64,000 nt of DNA from Candidatus Burkholderia humilis (GCA_001184405.1 LFMX01000011.1:1-64000), one strand, 5' to 3'; counted from the first letter of the stretch, positions 18,859 through 27,213 are shown. The notes: generated by a model not told the origin, from the sequence alone. Numbers and translations: made by a program.

Positions 18859-19234
18859 CGCTGCGCGCGCTGCACATGACATGCGCGGGCTTGAGCATCG
18901 GGGGTTTCGTGCTGCGCTGGATCTGGATGCTGACGGACGCGCGCCCGCTGCACGCGCGCGCGACGAAAATCGCGCCGCATATTGTCGATACCGTGCTGCT
19001 CGTCTCCGCCATCGCGCTCGTGACGATCATCGGTTTCGGTGCGAATGCCGCGTGGCTATCGGCGAAGATCGCGGGGCTGATCGTGTATATCGTGCTCGGC
19101 ACGTTCGCGTTGTAACGCGGTCGCACGAAGGGCGCGCGGCCGTGTTCGGCGTGCTGGCGATCGTCGTGTTCGCGTTTATTGCGTCGGTGGCGCGCACGCA
19201 TGATCCGCTGGGCTTTCTGCATCATATCGCCTGA
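18840..19234 (+). pseudogene. SirB2-family membrane protein, broken
   Basis: ATG 18840 starts MADYFLTLRALHMTCAGLSI. Several hydrophobic helices follow (IVDTVLLVSAIALVTIIGFG, AAWLSAKIAGLIVYIVLG). A TAA at 19113-19115 interrupts the protein after GTFAL, where relatives read on with KRGRT. The remainder (AVFGVLAIVVFAFIASVART...PLGFLHHIA) is in another frame to 19234. One nonsense codon plus one frameshift. SirB2 proteins are small inner-membrane proteins of unclear role. Confidence 0.75.
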
Positions 19235-19324
19235 AGAGAGCCTGAGAAGCGCCAGAAAAGAGCCAGAAAAAGCAGCGTGCTCCGCTAAAATTGAAGTTTT
19301 CTCTTCATGCGCAGCACCACTCTC

Positions 19325-20023
19325 ATGACTCAGGACGAACTCAAGCAACTGGTCGGCCAGGCCGCTGCCGACTATGTCAACGCCAACGTGCCGGAAGGCG
19401 CGATCATCGGCGTCGGAACCGGATCGACGGCCAATTGCTTTATTGATGCCATCGCCAAATCGAAGGCGCGCTATCGCGGCGCGGTGTCGAGCTCGGTCGC
19501 GACCACCGCGCGGCTCGAGGCGCACGGCTTTCAGGTGTTCGATCTGAACGATATCGAATCGCTCTCCATTTACGTCGATGGCGCCGATGAAATCGACGAT
19601 TCCGGCGCGATGATCAAGGGTGGCGGCGGTGCGCTCACGCGCGAGAAAATCGTCGCTTCGGTGGCGGACGTGTTCGTGTGTATCGCGGATGCCAGCAAGC
19701 GCGTCGACATGATGGGTGCGTTCCCGCTGCCCGTCGAAGTCGTGCCGATGGCGCGCACGGCGATCGGCCGCCGGCTCGCGGCGCTCGGCGGCGTGCCGGT
19801 GCTGCGCGTAATGAAAGACGGCGCGCCGTACATCACGGATAACGGCAACGAGATCATCGACGTGAAAGGCCTGTCGATCACCGATCCGCGTGCGCTCGAA
19901 GCGCAGATCAATGCGTGGCCGGGCGTGGTGACTGTGGGACTGTTCGCGACGCGCGGGGCAAACTTGTGTTTGCTGGGAACGGAGCAGGGCGTCGAGTGGA
20001 TTGATTACGCACCGAAGAAGTAA
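19325..20023 (+). CDS. rpiA: Ribose-5-phosphate isomerase A
   Basis: A 232-residue enzyme that interconverts ribose 5-phosphate and ribulose 5-phosphate in the pentose phosphate pathway. Conserved motifs are [15 protein letters not shown] (phosphate binding), VDGADEID and [12 protein letters not shown], which holds the catalytic glutamate and lysine region. I chose ATG 19325 ([11 protein letters not shown]) because it matches E. coli RpiA; an in-frame ATG at 19307 is the alternative. Intact. Confidence 0.95.
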   Translation: MTQDELKQLVGQAAADYVNANVPEGAIIGVGTGSTANCFIDAIAKSKARYRGAVSSSVATTARLEAHGFQVFDLNDIESLSIYVDGADEIDDSGAMIKGGGGALTREKIVASVADVFVCIADASKRVDMMGAFPLPVEVVPMARTAIGRRLAALGGVPVLRVMKDGAPYITDNGNEIIDVKGLSITDPRALEAQINAWPGVVTVGLFATRGANLCLLGTEQGVEWIDYAPKK

Positions 20024-20097
20024 TTGCCTGTAGAAGCGTCTCGACCAGAGACGCTGCCAACATTCCTAGTTTATATCCGATCGGATACAATTCTGTT

Positions 20098-20401
20098 ATG
20101 GTCACGCTCATCCGCTCCGCTGAATTCGACGAGTGGCTAAAAAGCTGCGCGATGCGCGGGCGAAGGCACGCATTGCCGCCCGTTTGATCAGCGCTCAGCA
20201 CAGAAACTTCGGCGCTTGCAAAGCCGTTGGCGAAGGCGTGAGTGAGATGCGAATCGACATCGGCGCCGGGTATCGCGTCTCTTTCATGCGTCACGGTGCG
20301 ATCGTTTATGTGCTTCTCACCGGCGGCGACAAAGCGACGCAACAAGAGGACATCAAGCGCTCGATTCTCATGGCGCGTGAACTGAAAAGGACGGATCATG
20401 A
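20098..20401 (+). pseudogene. HigB/RelE-like toxin, two frameshifts
   Basis: ATG 20098 starts MVTLIRSAEFDEWL. A one-base loss in the A-run at about 20140 shifts the frame to KKLRDARAKARIAARLISAQ, then GEGVSEMRIDIGAGYRVSFM and VYVLLTGGDKATQQEDIKRS. A second loss in the A-run at about 20385 would, if repaired, restore a stop (TGA) overlapping the antitoxin start as ATGA. The family is the phage Gp49-like / HigB addiction-module toxin, an mRNA interferase of about 100 residues. Both breaks are homopolymer contractions. Confidence 0.75.
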
Positions 20402-20685
20402 CCGACTTCGCAACTTTCGATGCAGCGGATTACCTCGACAGTGAAGAGTCCATCGCCGAGTTTCTTGCCGCCGCGGCTGAAGATCCGAATCCGGATGTGC
20501 TGTTGTCGGCGATCGGCGCGGTCGCTCGCGCAAGAGGCATGGCGAAGGTCGCGGCCGATGCGGGATTGGGTCGGGAAAGTCTCTATAAAGCGCTCGCTCC
20601 AGGCGCACATCCTCGCTTCGAAACCATTCAGCGTGTCTTGCACGCTTTGGGCGTACGAACCGTCTTCGAGCCGGCCAAAGCGTAA
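20398..20685 (+). CDS. Addiction-module antidote protein (HigA-like)
   Basis: A 95-residue putative antitoxin. The end carries a helix-turn-helix: GAVARARGMAKVAADAGLGR then SLYKALAPGAHPRFETIQRV. The start MTDFATFDAADYLDSEESIAEFL is typical of antidotes paired with Gp49-like toxins. The gene overlaps the end of the broken toxin. It is intact, so the antidote may persist without an active toxin. Confidence 0.8.
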   Translation: MTDFATFDAADYLDSEESIAEFLAAAAEDPNPDVLLSAIGAVARARGMAKVAADAGLGRESLYKALAPGAHPRFETIQRVLHALGVRTVFEPAKA

Positions 20686-20701
20686 AGGTTGATCGCCAAA
20701 A

Positions 20702-20736
20702 CAAAAGAAAAAGCCCGGCAACTCACGTTGCCGGGC
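20702..20736 (-). terminator. Terminator of the sugar transferase gene
   Basis: A 10-bp perfect stem GCCCGGCAAC / GTTGCCGGGC with a TCAC loop; the minus-strand exit is T-rich (TTTTTCTTTTG). It lies between the convergent antidote gene and the broken sugar transferase. Confidence 0.8.
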
Positions 20737-20766
20737 TCGCTCCGGTCTCCCCTGCAAGCTCCCGTA

Positions 20767-21372
20767 TCAGAATGCGTTGCGTCCAATGAATCCTTTGAAC
20801 AAGGTCATCGCGACGATCTTGATGTCGAACCAGAACGACTAGTTGTGAATGTAGAACAGGTCGAACTTCACGCGGTTCTGCATCTTCTCCACTTTCTCCG
20901 TCGCGCCGCGATAACCGTTCACCTGCGCCCAGCCCGTAATGCCGGGCTTGATGCGGTATCGGAACATATAGCCGTACACAAGATCCTTATAGAGATCGTC
21001 GTGTTCCAACACATGCGGACGCGGCCCGACAACCGACATCTGCCCCAGCAGCACGTTCAGAAACTGCGGCAGTTCATCGAGACTCGTGCGGCGCAGGAAC
21101 GTGCCGACTTTCGTCACGCGCGGATCGTTGCGCGTCGCCTGCGTGACGTGGCCCTTGTTTTCCGTATGCACGGCCATCGAGCGAAACTTACAGATGCGAA
21201 ACGGCCGGCCATCCGCGTCCTTGCGGTTTTGCGTGAAGAGCACCGGACCTTTCGATGTCGCTTTCACGGCGATGGCGATCGCGATCAGCAAAGGCGATAG
21301 CACAAGGAGCGCGGCGGCCGCGAAGCATCGGTCGAACAGCATCTTCGGCCACATCTGGAAGGATTTGACTGG
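20767..21372 (-). pseudogene. Undecaprenyl-phosphate sugar transferase (WcaJ-like), truncated
   Basis: The C-terminal catalytic half of a bacterial polyprenyl sugar transferase: a membrane helix (FDRCFAAAALLVLSPLLIAI), FTQNRKDADGRPFRICKFRS, RRTSLDELPQFLNVLLGQMS and VGPRP. Such enzymes add the first sugar phosphate to the lipid carrier for capsule or colanic-acid-type polysaccharide. A TAG at 20839-20841 replaces the Trp of YIHNW, leaving SFWFDIKIVAMTLFKGFIGR beyond it. The 5' half is cut off at 21372, where a group II intron fragment begins in the opposite direction. Confidence 0.85.
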
Positions 21373-21494
21373 GTGCGACGGGAGACCGTCAGGAGATAGA
21401 AGGTGAAAGTTCTTTACGATGAAGAACTAGCGATTCACATCGACCCCGAGTCATGCGGTGGCACTCGCGAGGGTGTCACCGAAGTGCTTCGACA
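21373..21494 (+). mobile_element. 5' fragment of a bacterial group II intron
   Basis: The segment begins GTGCGACGGGAGACCG, which fits the GUGYG 5' boundary of group II introns. It contains a GTG-started reading frame (21402 on) reading VKVLYDEELAIHIDPESCGG. That is the short peptide (MKVxY...GPESC...REG) I recall being annotated next to group II intron reverse transcriptases because it is translated from the conserved intron 5' region. Homology is lost by about 21490, where a Crp-like regulator fragment starts. Only about 120 bp remain; no reverse transcriptase and no domain V are present. Identification is from memory of such introns. Confidence 0.55.
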
Positions 21495-21908
21495 GCGAAT
21501 GATGACGATTGCACGCCGCCGTCTGCGCCACTTGCGTCAGCAGCGCTTGCATATACAGCAACATGATCCGGCGCAGAAAGTCCGAACGACCGAAGTGCTC
21601 ACGCAACGCTCCCGCGCTCATCCGATACGCAAAGCCCGCGCATTGGACCTGAACGCACGTGGGCATCGTGTCTCCGCCCGTCCGACTGCGGCGATTTTGA
21701 CCGAACCGCCGTCTTCCATCGTATGCAGCAAGGACACGATCGCCGTCGTCGGGAAATACACGTGATGAATCCGCTGGCCCGAATCGCAGAGCAATTGCTC
21801 GGTGCGCAGTTGAACGAGTTCGAGATGCGGTGCGATGGCCTGCCACTCGTGCGCCGGAAGCTCGCCCAGAAGATGATTGCCGTGCAGATCGGATTGAAGA
21901 GTCAACAT
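21495..21908 (-). pseudogene. Crp/Fnr-family regulator, truncated with internal deletion
   Basis: From ATG 21908 the cyclic-nucleotide-binding-like domain begins: NHLLGELPAHEWQAIAPHLE, then GQRIHHVYFPTTAIVSLLHT and GGSVKIAAVG. About a dozen codons are missing at about 21680 and the frame changes to GGDTMPTCVQVQCAGFAYRM and LREHFGRSDFLRRIMLLYMQ, ending at NRHHSL. The DNA-binding winged helix that should follow is cut off by the group II intron fragment. This subfamily regulates without cyclic AMP in many Burkholderia; function here is lost. Confidence 0.75.
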
Positions 21909-21975
21909 GATTTTTATCGCCCTGGTCTTTGCGCGCGTTGCGCCATGCTCATTTTTATCGGCACGTTTGAATCGT

Positions 21976-22013
21976 TTTGTATCGGGCTTCTCGCGGATAC
22001 ACTGCGATACAAA
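21976..22013. repeat. GATACA-type element, copy 1
   Basis: TTTGTATC at 21976-21983 and GATACAAA at 22006-22013 form an 8-bp inverted repeat, with GGATACACTG between. The element lies upstream of the Crp-like remnant on the minus strand. It shares its blocks and spacing with the copy at 22624. Confidence 0.5.
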
Positions 22014-22022
22014 CGTCCCACC

Positions 22023-22524
22023 CTATTTTTGCGCGAGCAGATTCCTGATCTGCGCTTCGGTCTGCGCGTAATCGCTTTCGCCGAAGTGCGTATAGACCAC
22101 CGCGCCGTGTTTATCGATCAGATAGAACGCGGGCCAAAAGCGGTTGCCGTAGGCGGACCACGTCGCCCTGCGCCACCGGATACGTAATGCCGAAACGCTC
22201 GAGCGCGCGCTTTACGTTGCCGGTATCGCGTTCGAACGGAAACTCGGGCGTATGCATGCCGACCACGACGAGTCCCTGATCCTTGTACTTTTGATGCCAC
22301 GCTTTCACCGCGGGCAAGGTGTGGATGCAGTTCACGCACGTATAGGTCCAGAAATCGACCAGCACGACCTTGCCGCGCAACTGACTCAACGTGAGCGGTT
22401 CGCTGTTGAGCCATCTATCGATGCTGGTAAATTCCGGTGCAGTGGCGCTGTGTGCGTTCACAGGCGAAGCGGCGGCCACCGCGCAAGCCGCAATCGTGGC
22501 CATGTTTTTAATGCGCTTAAACAT
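22023..22524 (-). pseudogene. TlpA/thioredoxin-like periplasmic protein, frameshifted
   Basis: ATG 22524 starts a signal peptide (KNMATIAACAVAAASPVNAHSA). The thioredoxin fold follows, with LRGKVVLVDFWTYTCVNCIH holding a C-x-x-C site (CVNC) and VVVGMHTPEFPFERD, which resembles the C-terminal domain of DipZ. At about 22158 a one-base loss shifts the frame. The tail AYGNRFWPAFYLIDKHGAVV, then THFGESDYAQTEAQI, is in the new frame to the stop at 22023. The intact protein would be a thiol-disulfide reductant. Confidence 0.8.
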
Positions 22525-22623
22525 AACTCAGTCCTTAAAGAACGCCGATGCGTATCGGCATGAAGCGCATTGGACTGCGCGCACGTATCGCGCTTATGTC
22601 GGGAAAATGGCGCTATGCAAGGC

Positions 22624-22663
22624 TTTGTATCGCGCGTCGCGCCGGATACACTGGAATACAAAA
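22624..22663. repeat. GATACA-type element, copy 2
   Basis: TTTGTATC (22624-22631), GGATACACTG (22644-22653) and ATACAAA (22656-22662) repeat the blocks of the copy at 21976 with nearly the same spacing. It lies in the divergent intergenic region between the TlpA-like gene and the OmpR-type response regulator, so it could be an operator for either. Confidence 0.5.
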
Positions 22664-22742
22664 CTTCGCGATTCCTGCGCTATAACGCATTGGGTCTAAA
22701 TAGAACTTAAGAAGCGCTAACGCATAACGCTAAGAGCCATCG

Positions 22743-23627
22743 ATGGAAACCAACGACCATGTACTGATCGTCGACGACAATCGCGGCATTCGCGAACTGC
22801 TCGCGACATATCTCGAGAAACAGGGCATGCGCGTGACGCTCACGGCCAGTGGCCGACAGATGCGCGCAGCGCTCGAACAAGGCGCGCCGGATCTGATCGT
22901 GCTCGACCTGATACTTCCCGGCGAAGACGGCCTCGAGTTATGCCGCGAATTGCGCGCCGGAAAATTTCGCACCGTGCCCGTGTTGATGCTCACCGCGCGC
23001 AACGAAGAAGCGGACCGCATTCTGGACCTCGAAATGGGCGCGGACGATTATCTGCCGAAGCCCTTCGCGGTCCGTGAGTTGTATGCGCGCATTCGCTCCG
23101 TGTTGCGGCGCACGCGCATGCTTCCGCCCGGCATGCAGGTCAGCGAAACGGCGCAAATGCTCGGCTTCGGCGACTGGAAACTCGATACCACCGCGCGTCA
23201 TCTGCTCGATGCAGAAGGCACGATGGTTTCGTTGTCGGGCACGGAATATCGTCTGCTGCGCGTGTTTCTCGATCATCCGCAACGCGTGCTCACGCGCGAT
23301 CAACTGCTCAATCTCACGCAAGGACGACAGGCCGATCCGTTCGATCGCTCCATCGATCTGCTCGTAAGCTGCTTGCGTCAGCATCTGCGCGATGAACCGC
23401 GCGAGCCGCGTTACATCAAGACATTGCGCAGTGAAGGTTACGTGTTCGGCGGCCGTGACGCCGATTGCAGGCGATCAATGATTCGCTTGCCCCGCACGCT
23501 CTTCGCGCGTCTCGCGCTCATTCTCGTGATCGGACTCGCGATTGCGCAGGCCGCATCGTTCTGGCTCACGGTGACGGAGATAAACTGCCACCGCGAAGTG
23601 CGCACGCGGATTGTCGCTGGCCAGTAG
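22743..23627 (+). CDS. OmpR-family response regulator fused to kinase N-terminus
   Basis: Residues about 5-120 form a receiver domain (VLIVDDNRG with the acidic pair, phospho-acceptor Asp in VLDLILPGEDG, Thr in MLTARN, Lys in LPKPFA). Residues about 135-240 are an OmpR winged helix ending in TLRSEGYVFGG. Instead of stopping, the frame runs on through ATG 23478 into the start of its partner histidine kinase (MIRLPRTLFARLALILVIGL), giving one membrane helix, and ends at 23627 after the kinase is cut off. The natural regulator probably ended near 23470; the 294-residue chimera may be tethered to the membrane. Confidence 0.75.
   Translation: METNDHVLIVDDNRGIRELLATYLEKQGMRVTLTASGRQMRAALEQGAPDLIVLDLILPGEDGLELCRELRAGKFRTVPVLMLTARNEEADRILDLEMGADDYLPKPFAVRELYARIRSVLRRTRMLPPGMQVSETAQMLGFGDWKLDTTARHLLDAEGTMVSLSGTEYRLLRVFLDHPQRVLTRDQLLNLTQGRQADPFDRSIDLLVSCLRQHLRDEPREPRYIKTLRSEGYVFGGRDADCRRSMIRLPRTLFARLALILVIGLAIAQAASFWLTVTEINCHREVRTRIVAGQ
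23478..23582 (+). pseudogene. Sensor histidine kinase, N-terminal remnant
   Basis: Only the first about 35 residues of the kinase remain: MIRLPRTLFARLALILVIGL followed by AIAQAASFWLTVTE, the usual first membrane helix of an EnvZ-type kinase. The rest, including the His-box and ATPase domain, was lost where the DNA joins the acetate kinase remnant at about 23582. Confidence 0.75.
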
Positions 23628-23985
23628 CACGCGCATATCGCTCGATACACCCGACACGCCGAGCAATCCCGATTGCCGATACAACACGTCCTCGATTTCA
23701 CGCATGCCTATGCGCAATTCATCGAGCATGAAGAGAATCACGCCGGGATTGAGATTGCCGCAACGCGTGCCCATCATGAGGCCATCGACAGCGGTGAAGC
23801 CCATCGTGCTCGCGATGCTGCGGCCCGATGCGAGCGCGCACAGACTCGTGCCATTGCCCAGATGCGCGACCACGGTGCGCCCGTTCGCCGCTTCCGGTGC
23901 AATCGATGGCAACTGCGCGGCGCTCGAACATGCGGATGCCATTGCGCAACGAACCCGTGTTGAGCACGAGAATGAGATCGGCCAT
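23583..23985 (-). pseudogene. ackA: Acetate kinase, internally deleted and truncated
   Basis: From ATG 23985 it reads MADLILVLNTGS, the start of acetate kinase. About 170 codons are then missing and the frame changes to PEAANGRTVVAHLGNGTSLC and STMGFTAVDGLMMGTRCGNL, then LGVSGVSSDMRVLLASDNPR, where it is cut at about 23590. The phosphate-binding and AHLGNG motifs are recognisable, but both the middle and the C-terminal third are absent. The intact enzyme makes acetyl phosphate/ATP together with Pta, encoded just upstream. Confidence 0.85.
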
Positions 23986-23989
23986 GACA

Positions 23990-24715
23990 TTACCCCAGCA
24001 CGTCCGCGTCTTCGCGACGCTTGAGCGCAACCATCAACGCGACCGCGCACGATGCGAGCCGCGTCAACACCGAATCCGCGCGGCTCGTCAGGATGACCGG
24101 CACGCGCGCGCCTAGCACGATGCCCGCGGCATCCGAATTCGCGAGAAACGACAGGCTCTTGGCGAGCATGTTGCCGGCTTCGAGGTCCGGCACCATCAGC
24201 ACGTTGGCGCAGCCCGCGACGGGCGAATCGATCTTCTTGGTGCGCGCGGCATCAAGCAACGCGTGGCCGAGATCGATCGCGTTTTGCAGGATATCGACCT
24301 TGTCCGCGAGCGTCGGCGCGATGTTGATGGCGGCATCGGAAATGATGAGCGCGTCTTCGTGGCCCGGCACGTCCATGACGAAGCAATGGCTCACGCGGCG
24401 CACGGTGCGCAAGCCGCCTTCACGCTTGACGACAGCGGCCATGAGTTCATCCGTGTGCAGGCTGCCTTTCATGAGCGCTTCGGCCGTGCCTTCGCGCACG
24501 AGTTCGACGGCGCGCGCGGCCGCCGCATGACTATGCGGCGCATCGACGATTGGATGGCCTGCGAGGTTTAGTCCGTATTCTTCAGCGACCGCACGGATTT
24601 TCTCTTGTGGACCGACGAGCAGCGGCGCGATCAGGCCCATTTTCGCGCCCTGCAACGCGCCTTCGAGCGAACTGCGATCACATGGATGCACGACCGCCGT
24701 AGGCAGCGGCGGCAA
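23990..24715 (-). CDS. Phosphate acetyl/butyryltransferase, 5' end altered
   Basis: The frame carries a phosphotransacetylase (PF01515-type) domain: PTAVVHPCDRSSLEGALQGA, LMKGSLHTDELM, SHCFVMDVPGHEDALIISDA and the end LASCAVALMVALKRRE. It swaps CoA and phosphate on acetyl groups. The homology extends about 10 codons upstream of 24715 (KLIDFCKSLPPL) with no ATG or GTG before an in-frame TGA, so the natural start is lost or replaced by TTG 24715 or CTG. In related Burkholderia the gene can be the C-terminal half of a larger hydratase/transferase fusion. Whether it is expressed is doubtful. Confidence 0.65.
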   Translation of the reverse strand: MPPLPTAVVHPCDRSSLEGALQGAKMGLIAPLLVGPQEKIRAVAEEYGLNLAGHPIVDAPHSHAAAARAVELVREGTAEALMKGSLHTDELMAAVVKREGGLRTVRRVSHCFVMDVPGHEDALIISDAAINIAPTLADKVDILQNAIDLGHALLDAARTKKIDSPVAGCANVLMVPDLEAGNMLAKSLSFLANSDAAGIVLGARVPVILTSRADSVLTRLASCAVALMVALKRREDADVLG

Positions 24716-24851
24716 GCTCTTGCAGAAGTCGATCAGCTTCCTCCGGCTCGGGACGTTGGAATCGCTTCAGACGCGTCAGGAATTGTAGAACGCACCCGGT
24801 GCATGTCCTAGCACGCAATCTGCGTGATAGAGACGCGGTCGTTTCGCTTCG

Positions 24852-25228
24852 TTGAAGGGCGGCGAAACGATTCTCGTCGTGGAAGACGATCCGGACGTTC
24901 GGATCGCTGCCATCGATATGCTCGCGCAGCTCGGCTACAAGGTACTCTCCACGCACGACGGCTTTTGCAGCGAACCGCCGCCATCGACTTGTTTTTCACC
25001 GATGTCGTCATGCCCGGCACGGTCCGCAGCAGCGAACTGGCGAAGCTTGCCAGTCAGCCGCCGCATCGAGCGGCTGTCGTTTTCGCATCGGGTTACACGC
25101 GGGACATCATCTTCCACGAAGGGCGTCTGGATGATGGCGTAACCCTGCTCGGCAAGCCATATGGCTTCGACGACCTGGCCCGCACGATTCGCCTCGCGCT
25201 CGATGCGCGCGCCCGCGCGATGTCTTGA
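24852..25228 (+). pseudogene. Receiver-domain remnant of a hybrid histidine kinase
   Basis: The first frame reads GETILVVEDDPDVRIAAIDM then LAQLGYKVLSTHDG, a receiver-domain start with its acidic pocket. After a deletion and frame change near 24965 it reads IDLFFTDVVMPG (phospho-acceptor Asp), VVFASGYTRDIIFHEGRLDD and LLGKPYGFDDLARTIRLAL to the stop at 25228. This pattern is the C-terminal receiver of hybrid sensor kinases. No kinase part is found upstream, so it is an isolated relic. Confidence 0.7.
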
Positions 25229-25355
25229 GCACCCTTTTCGTACGCGTCCCATCGCACTGGCGTCATTGACTCTCGCTTAAGATCATCGAAAAATTAAACG
25301 CTCTGTCTGAATGATTCGCCCTCTTGTTGCACCTCGCCGCTGGACCACTCGCTCG

Positions 25356-25766
25356 ATGCGAGTAAAGAAACGAGCCACACGCGTCCTCGTCGTCGATGAC
25401 AACAGCAATGGTGCGGACGCGTTCGCGGCATTCCTGAGCTCGGGGCAAGCCAAGGTGCTCGCTGTGTATGGCGGAGCGGCAGCGATTGCCGCCGCCTGTG
25501 TCTGGAAGCCCGACGTTGTTCTCCTCGACATCTCGATGCCGGAGATCGATGGCTTCTACGTAGCCAAAGCGCTTAGAGGCAATGCACGCACATCGACTGC
25601 GATCATCGTGGCGTTGACGGCGCATGACGAGAGCTTCGTCAAGCAGAACGCGAACAAGGAAGACTTCGATGCGTATTGCCAGAAAGGCTTAATGCTCGAG
25701 TCATTGACGTCATTGCTTGGGAGCTTGACTGGAACGTCGGGCAACGCACTTTCGGCGGCTTCATAG
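25356..25766 (+). CDS. Single-domain response regulator
   Basis: A protein of about 136 residues consisting of a receiver domain only. VLVVDDNSNGADAFAAFL carries the acidic pair, VVLLDISMPEIDGF the phospho-acceptor Asp, ALTAHD the conserved Thr and CQKG the conserved Lys. ATG 25356 (MRVKKRATR) is preferred; ATG 25311 is in frame upstream. It probably receives phosphate from an unlinked kinase. The frame is intact. Confidence 0.75.
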   Translation: MRVKKRATRVLVVDDNSNGADAFAAFLSSGQAKVLAVYGGAAAIAAACVWKPDVVLLDISMPEIDGFYVAKALRGNARTSTAIIVALTAHDESFVKQNANKEDFDAYCQKGLMLESLTSLLGSLTGTSGNALSAAS

Positions 25767-25930
25767 TCTCGCATTTCAGGTTTCACACAGCCGTACCAGA
25801 ATCCCGATTCTCGCCAGATATGCGCGATGGCCGTATCACAATGTCGCGCGCCTCGTCATCGAGCATTTGCTCGGACGCTTGAATGCCATTTGGCGTCAAC
25901 GGCTCAGGATACGGGCTCGTCACATTGCCC

Positions 25931-27040
25931 TCACAGGCATCCCACAATGCATCGAATAGCAAGCCGTATGTCGGCCGTCGAATCGATGGTCCGGTAGAAG
26001 TAATACTGTTGCCCTTTGTGAACGAACAAGGCATAAAAGAGCTTACCGATTTCAGGCGTCTCCGGCTCTATGCGCTTCAAAAGCGTTCTGACCGGCTCGA
26101 AATCCACGACCTTCGAGTCGGTCAAAAAGCGGCACTCGAACGAGCGCGTGTTTCTAAAGTTGATGGCGCCAAACGCCTCGAGCTGGTATTGAATGACAGT
26201 GCGTGCCGATTCACGATCCTCCTCCGGAATAGGCAGTAAATTGAATATGCGCCTGATCTTGACACCTCTGAGCAGTGCGGCTCTGGTCGCGATCAAATAA
26301 GGATCTTGTTCGGGAACGATATCTCTGTACAGCAGAGGGTTGGCAAGCGAGCAGAGAACGTCTTCGGCTTTCATGCTGTCTAGCTGCATGGCCAGAATTC
26401 GCCGCGTGAGTTGATAGCGCCCCGGTACTTCGAACTTGAACGGCGCCAGATCATCGGCCCTGTTCTCCTTGAGCATCTTGGTCAGATTCTCGGTGGCTTG
26501 CGTAGGAAAAAGATTGGTGAGCCATGTAACGAGCTTGAGCCGCTCCGCGATATTCGTGTCGTCCACTAAGTCGCCGGCAGCGGTTTTCTTTAGCGTGGAC
26601 GCGCGCATAGCAAGGTCTCGCAGTGCATCATGAATGGTCTCGCATTTTTTGCGCGGGAATATATCTTCCAGCCGATTCGTCATCGCGACCATTTTGTTAT
26701 GCGCTTCTTTTAGCTTGACGAGCGCCTGGTCGGTCAGCTCCTGTTGCTCCTCTTGTACCAGCTCTGCGCGGAATCGGCCGCTTCCCAAGGCAATGAAGTC
26801 GAGCGCGACGCCTACCACGGCTGCAATCAATACAGCCATCCCGGCTTCGTGAAAGAAGGTCTTCGTCAGTGAATCCGGCTCGCCCGGAGAATGCGCCGTT
26901 CCGTACACAGCGTGCTCGACATAAAGCAGCGCCATACCGATGGCGACCATCACGAGAACGATCGCAGAGGTGAAAACCTTCCACTTAGCCCATTTGACTG
27001 CCAGCTTGGTGCGGCTGAGTTTGGCGGCGGAAAGCGGCAT
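25931..27040 (-). CDS. Unrecognised two-helix membrane protein
   Basis: I do not recognise this family. From ATG 27040 (MPLSAAKLSRTKLAVKWAKW) there are two membrane segments, FTSAIVLVMVAIGMALLYVE and FHEAGMAVLIAAVVGVALDF. A coiled-coil-like stretch follows, then a soluble domain with YRDIVPEQDPYLIATRAALL and FYALFVHKGQQYYFYRT. The frame ends at 25931 with a low-complexity tail, but an overlapping frame continues plausibly (YGLLFDALWDACEGNVTSPY...) to 25783, so a frameshift close to the C-terminus is likely. The segment looks less GC-rich than its surroundings and may be acquired. Confidence 0.5.
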   Translation of the reverse strand: MPLSAAKLSRTKLAVKWAKWKVFTSAIVLVMVAIGMALLYVEHAVYGTAHSPGEPDSLTKTFFHEAGMAVLIAAVVGVALDFIALGSGRFRAELVQEEQQELTDQALVKLKEAHNKMVAMTNRLEDIFPRKKCETIHDALRDLAMRASTLKKTAAGDLVDDTNIAERLKLVTWLTNLFPTQATENLTKMLKENRADDLAPFKFEVPGRYQLTRRILAMQLDSMKAEDVLCSLANPLLYRDIVPEQDPYLIATRAALLRGVKIRRIFNLLPIPEEDRESARTVIQYQLEAFGAINFRNTRSFECRFLTDSKVVDFEPVRTLLKRIEPETPEIGKLFYALFVHKGQQYYFYRTIDSTADIRLAIRCIVGCL

Positions 27041-27213
27041 TACGGTAGGATAACTGATGGTTTTTCATCGATTTGTTGTGGCAAATAGTTTCTGCCTGAG
27101 CTTAGTCTTTGTAAGCGATAGAAGTGGGCAAGTTTACCCGCGTACGAAACGCTTAGCGGACACGTGCTCCGATAAGCATTAGCGTGCGCTTTTAGATAGG
27201 TAGACTGAAAGAA

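Noticed and set aside
25260-25300. TTGACT with AAAAAT as a promoter for the single-domain response regulator
   Set aside because: The -10 match is poor and the spacing was the only support.
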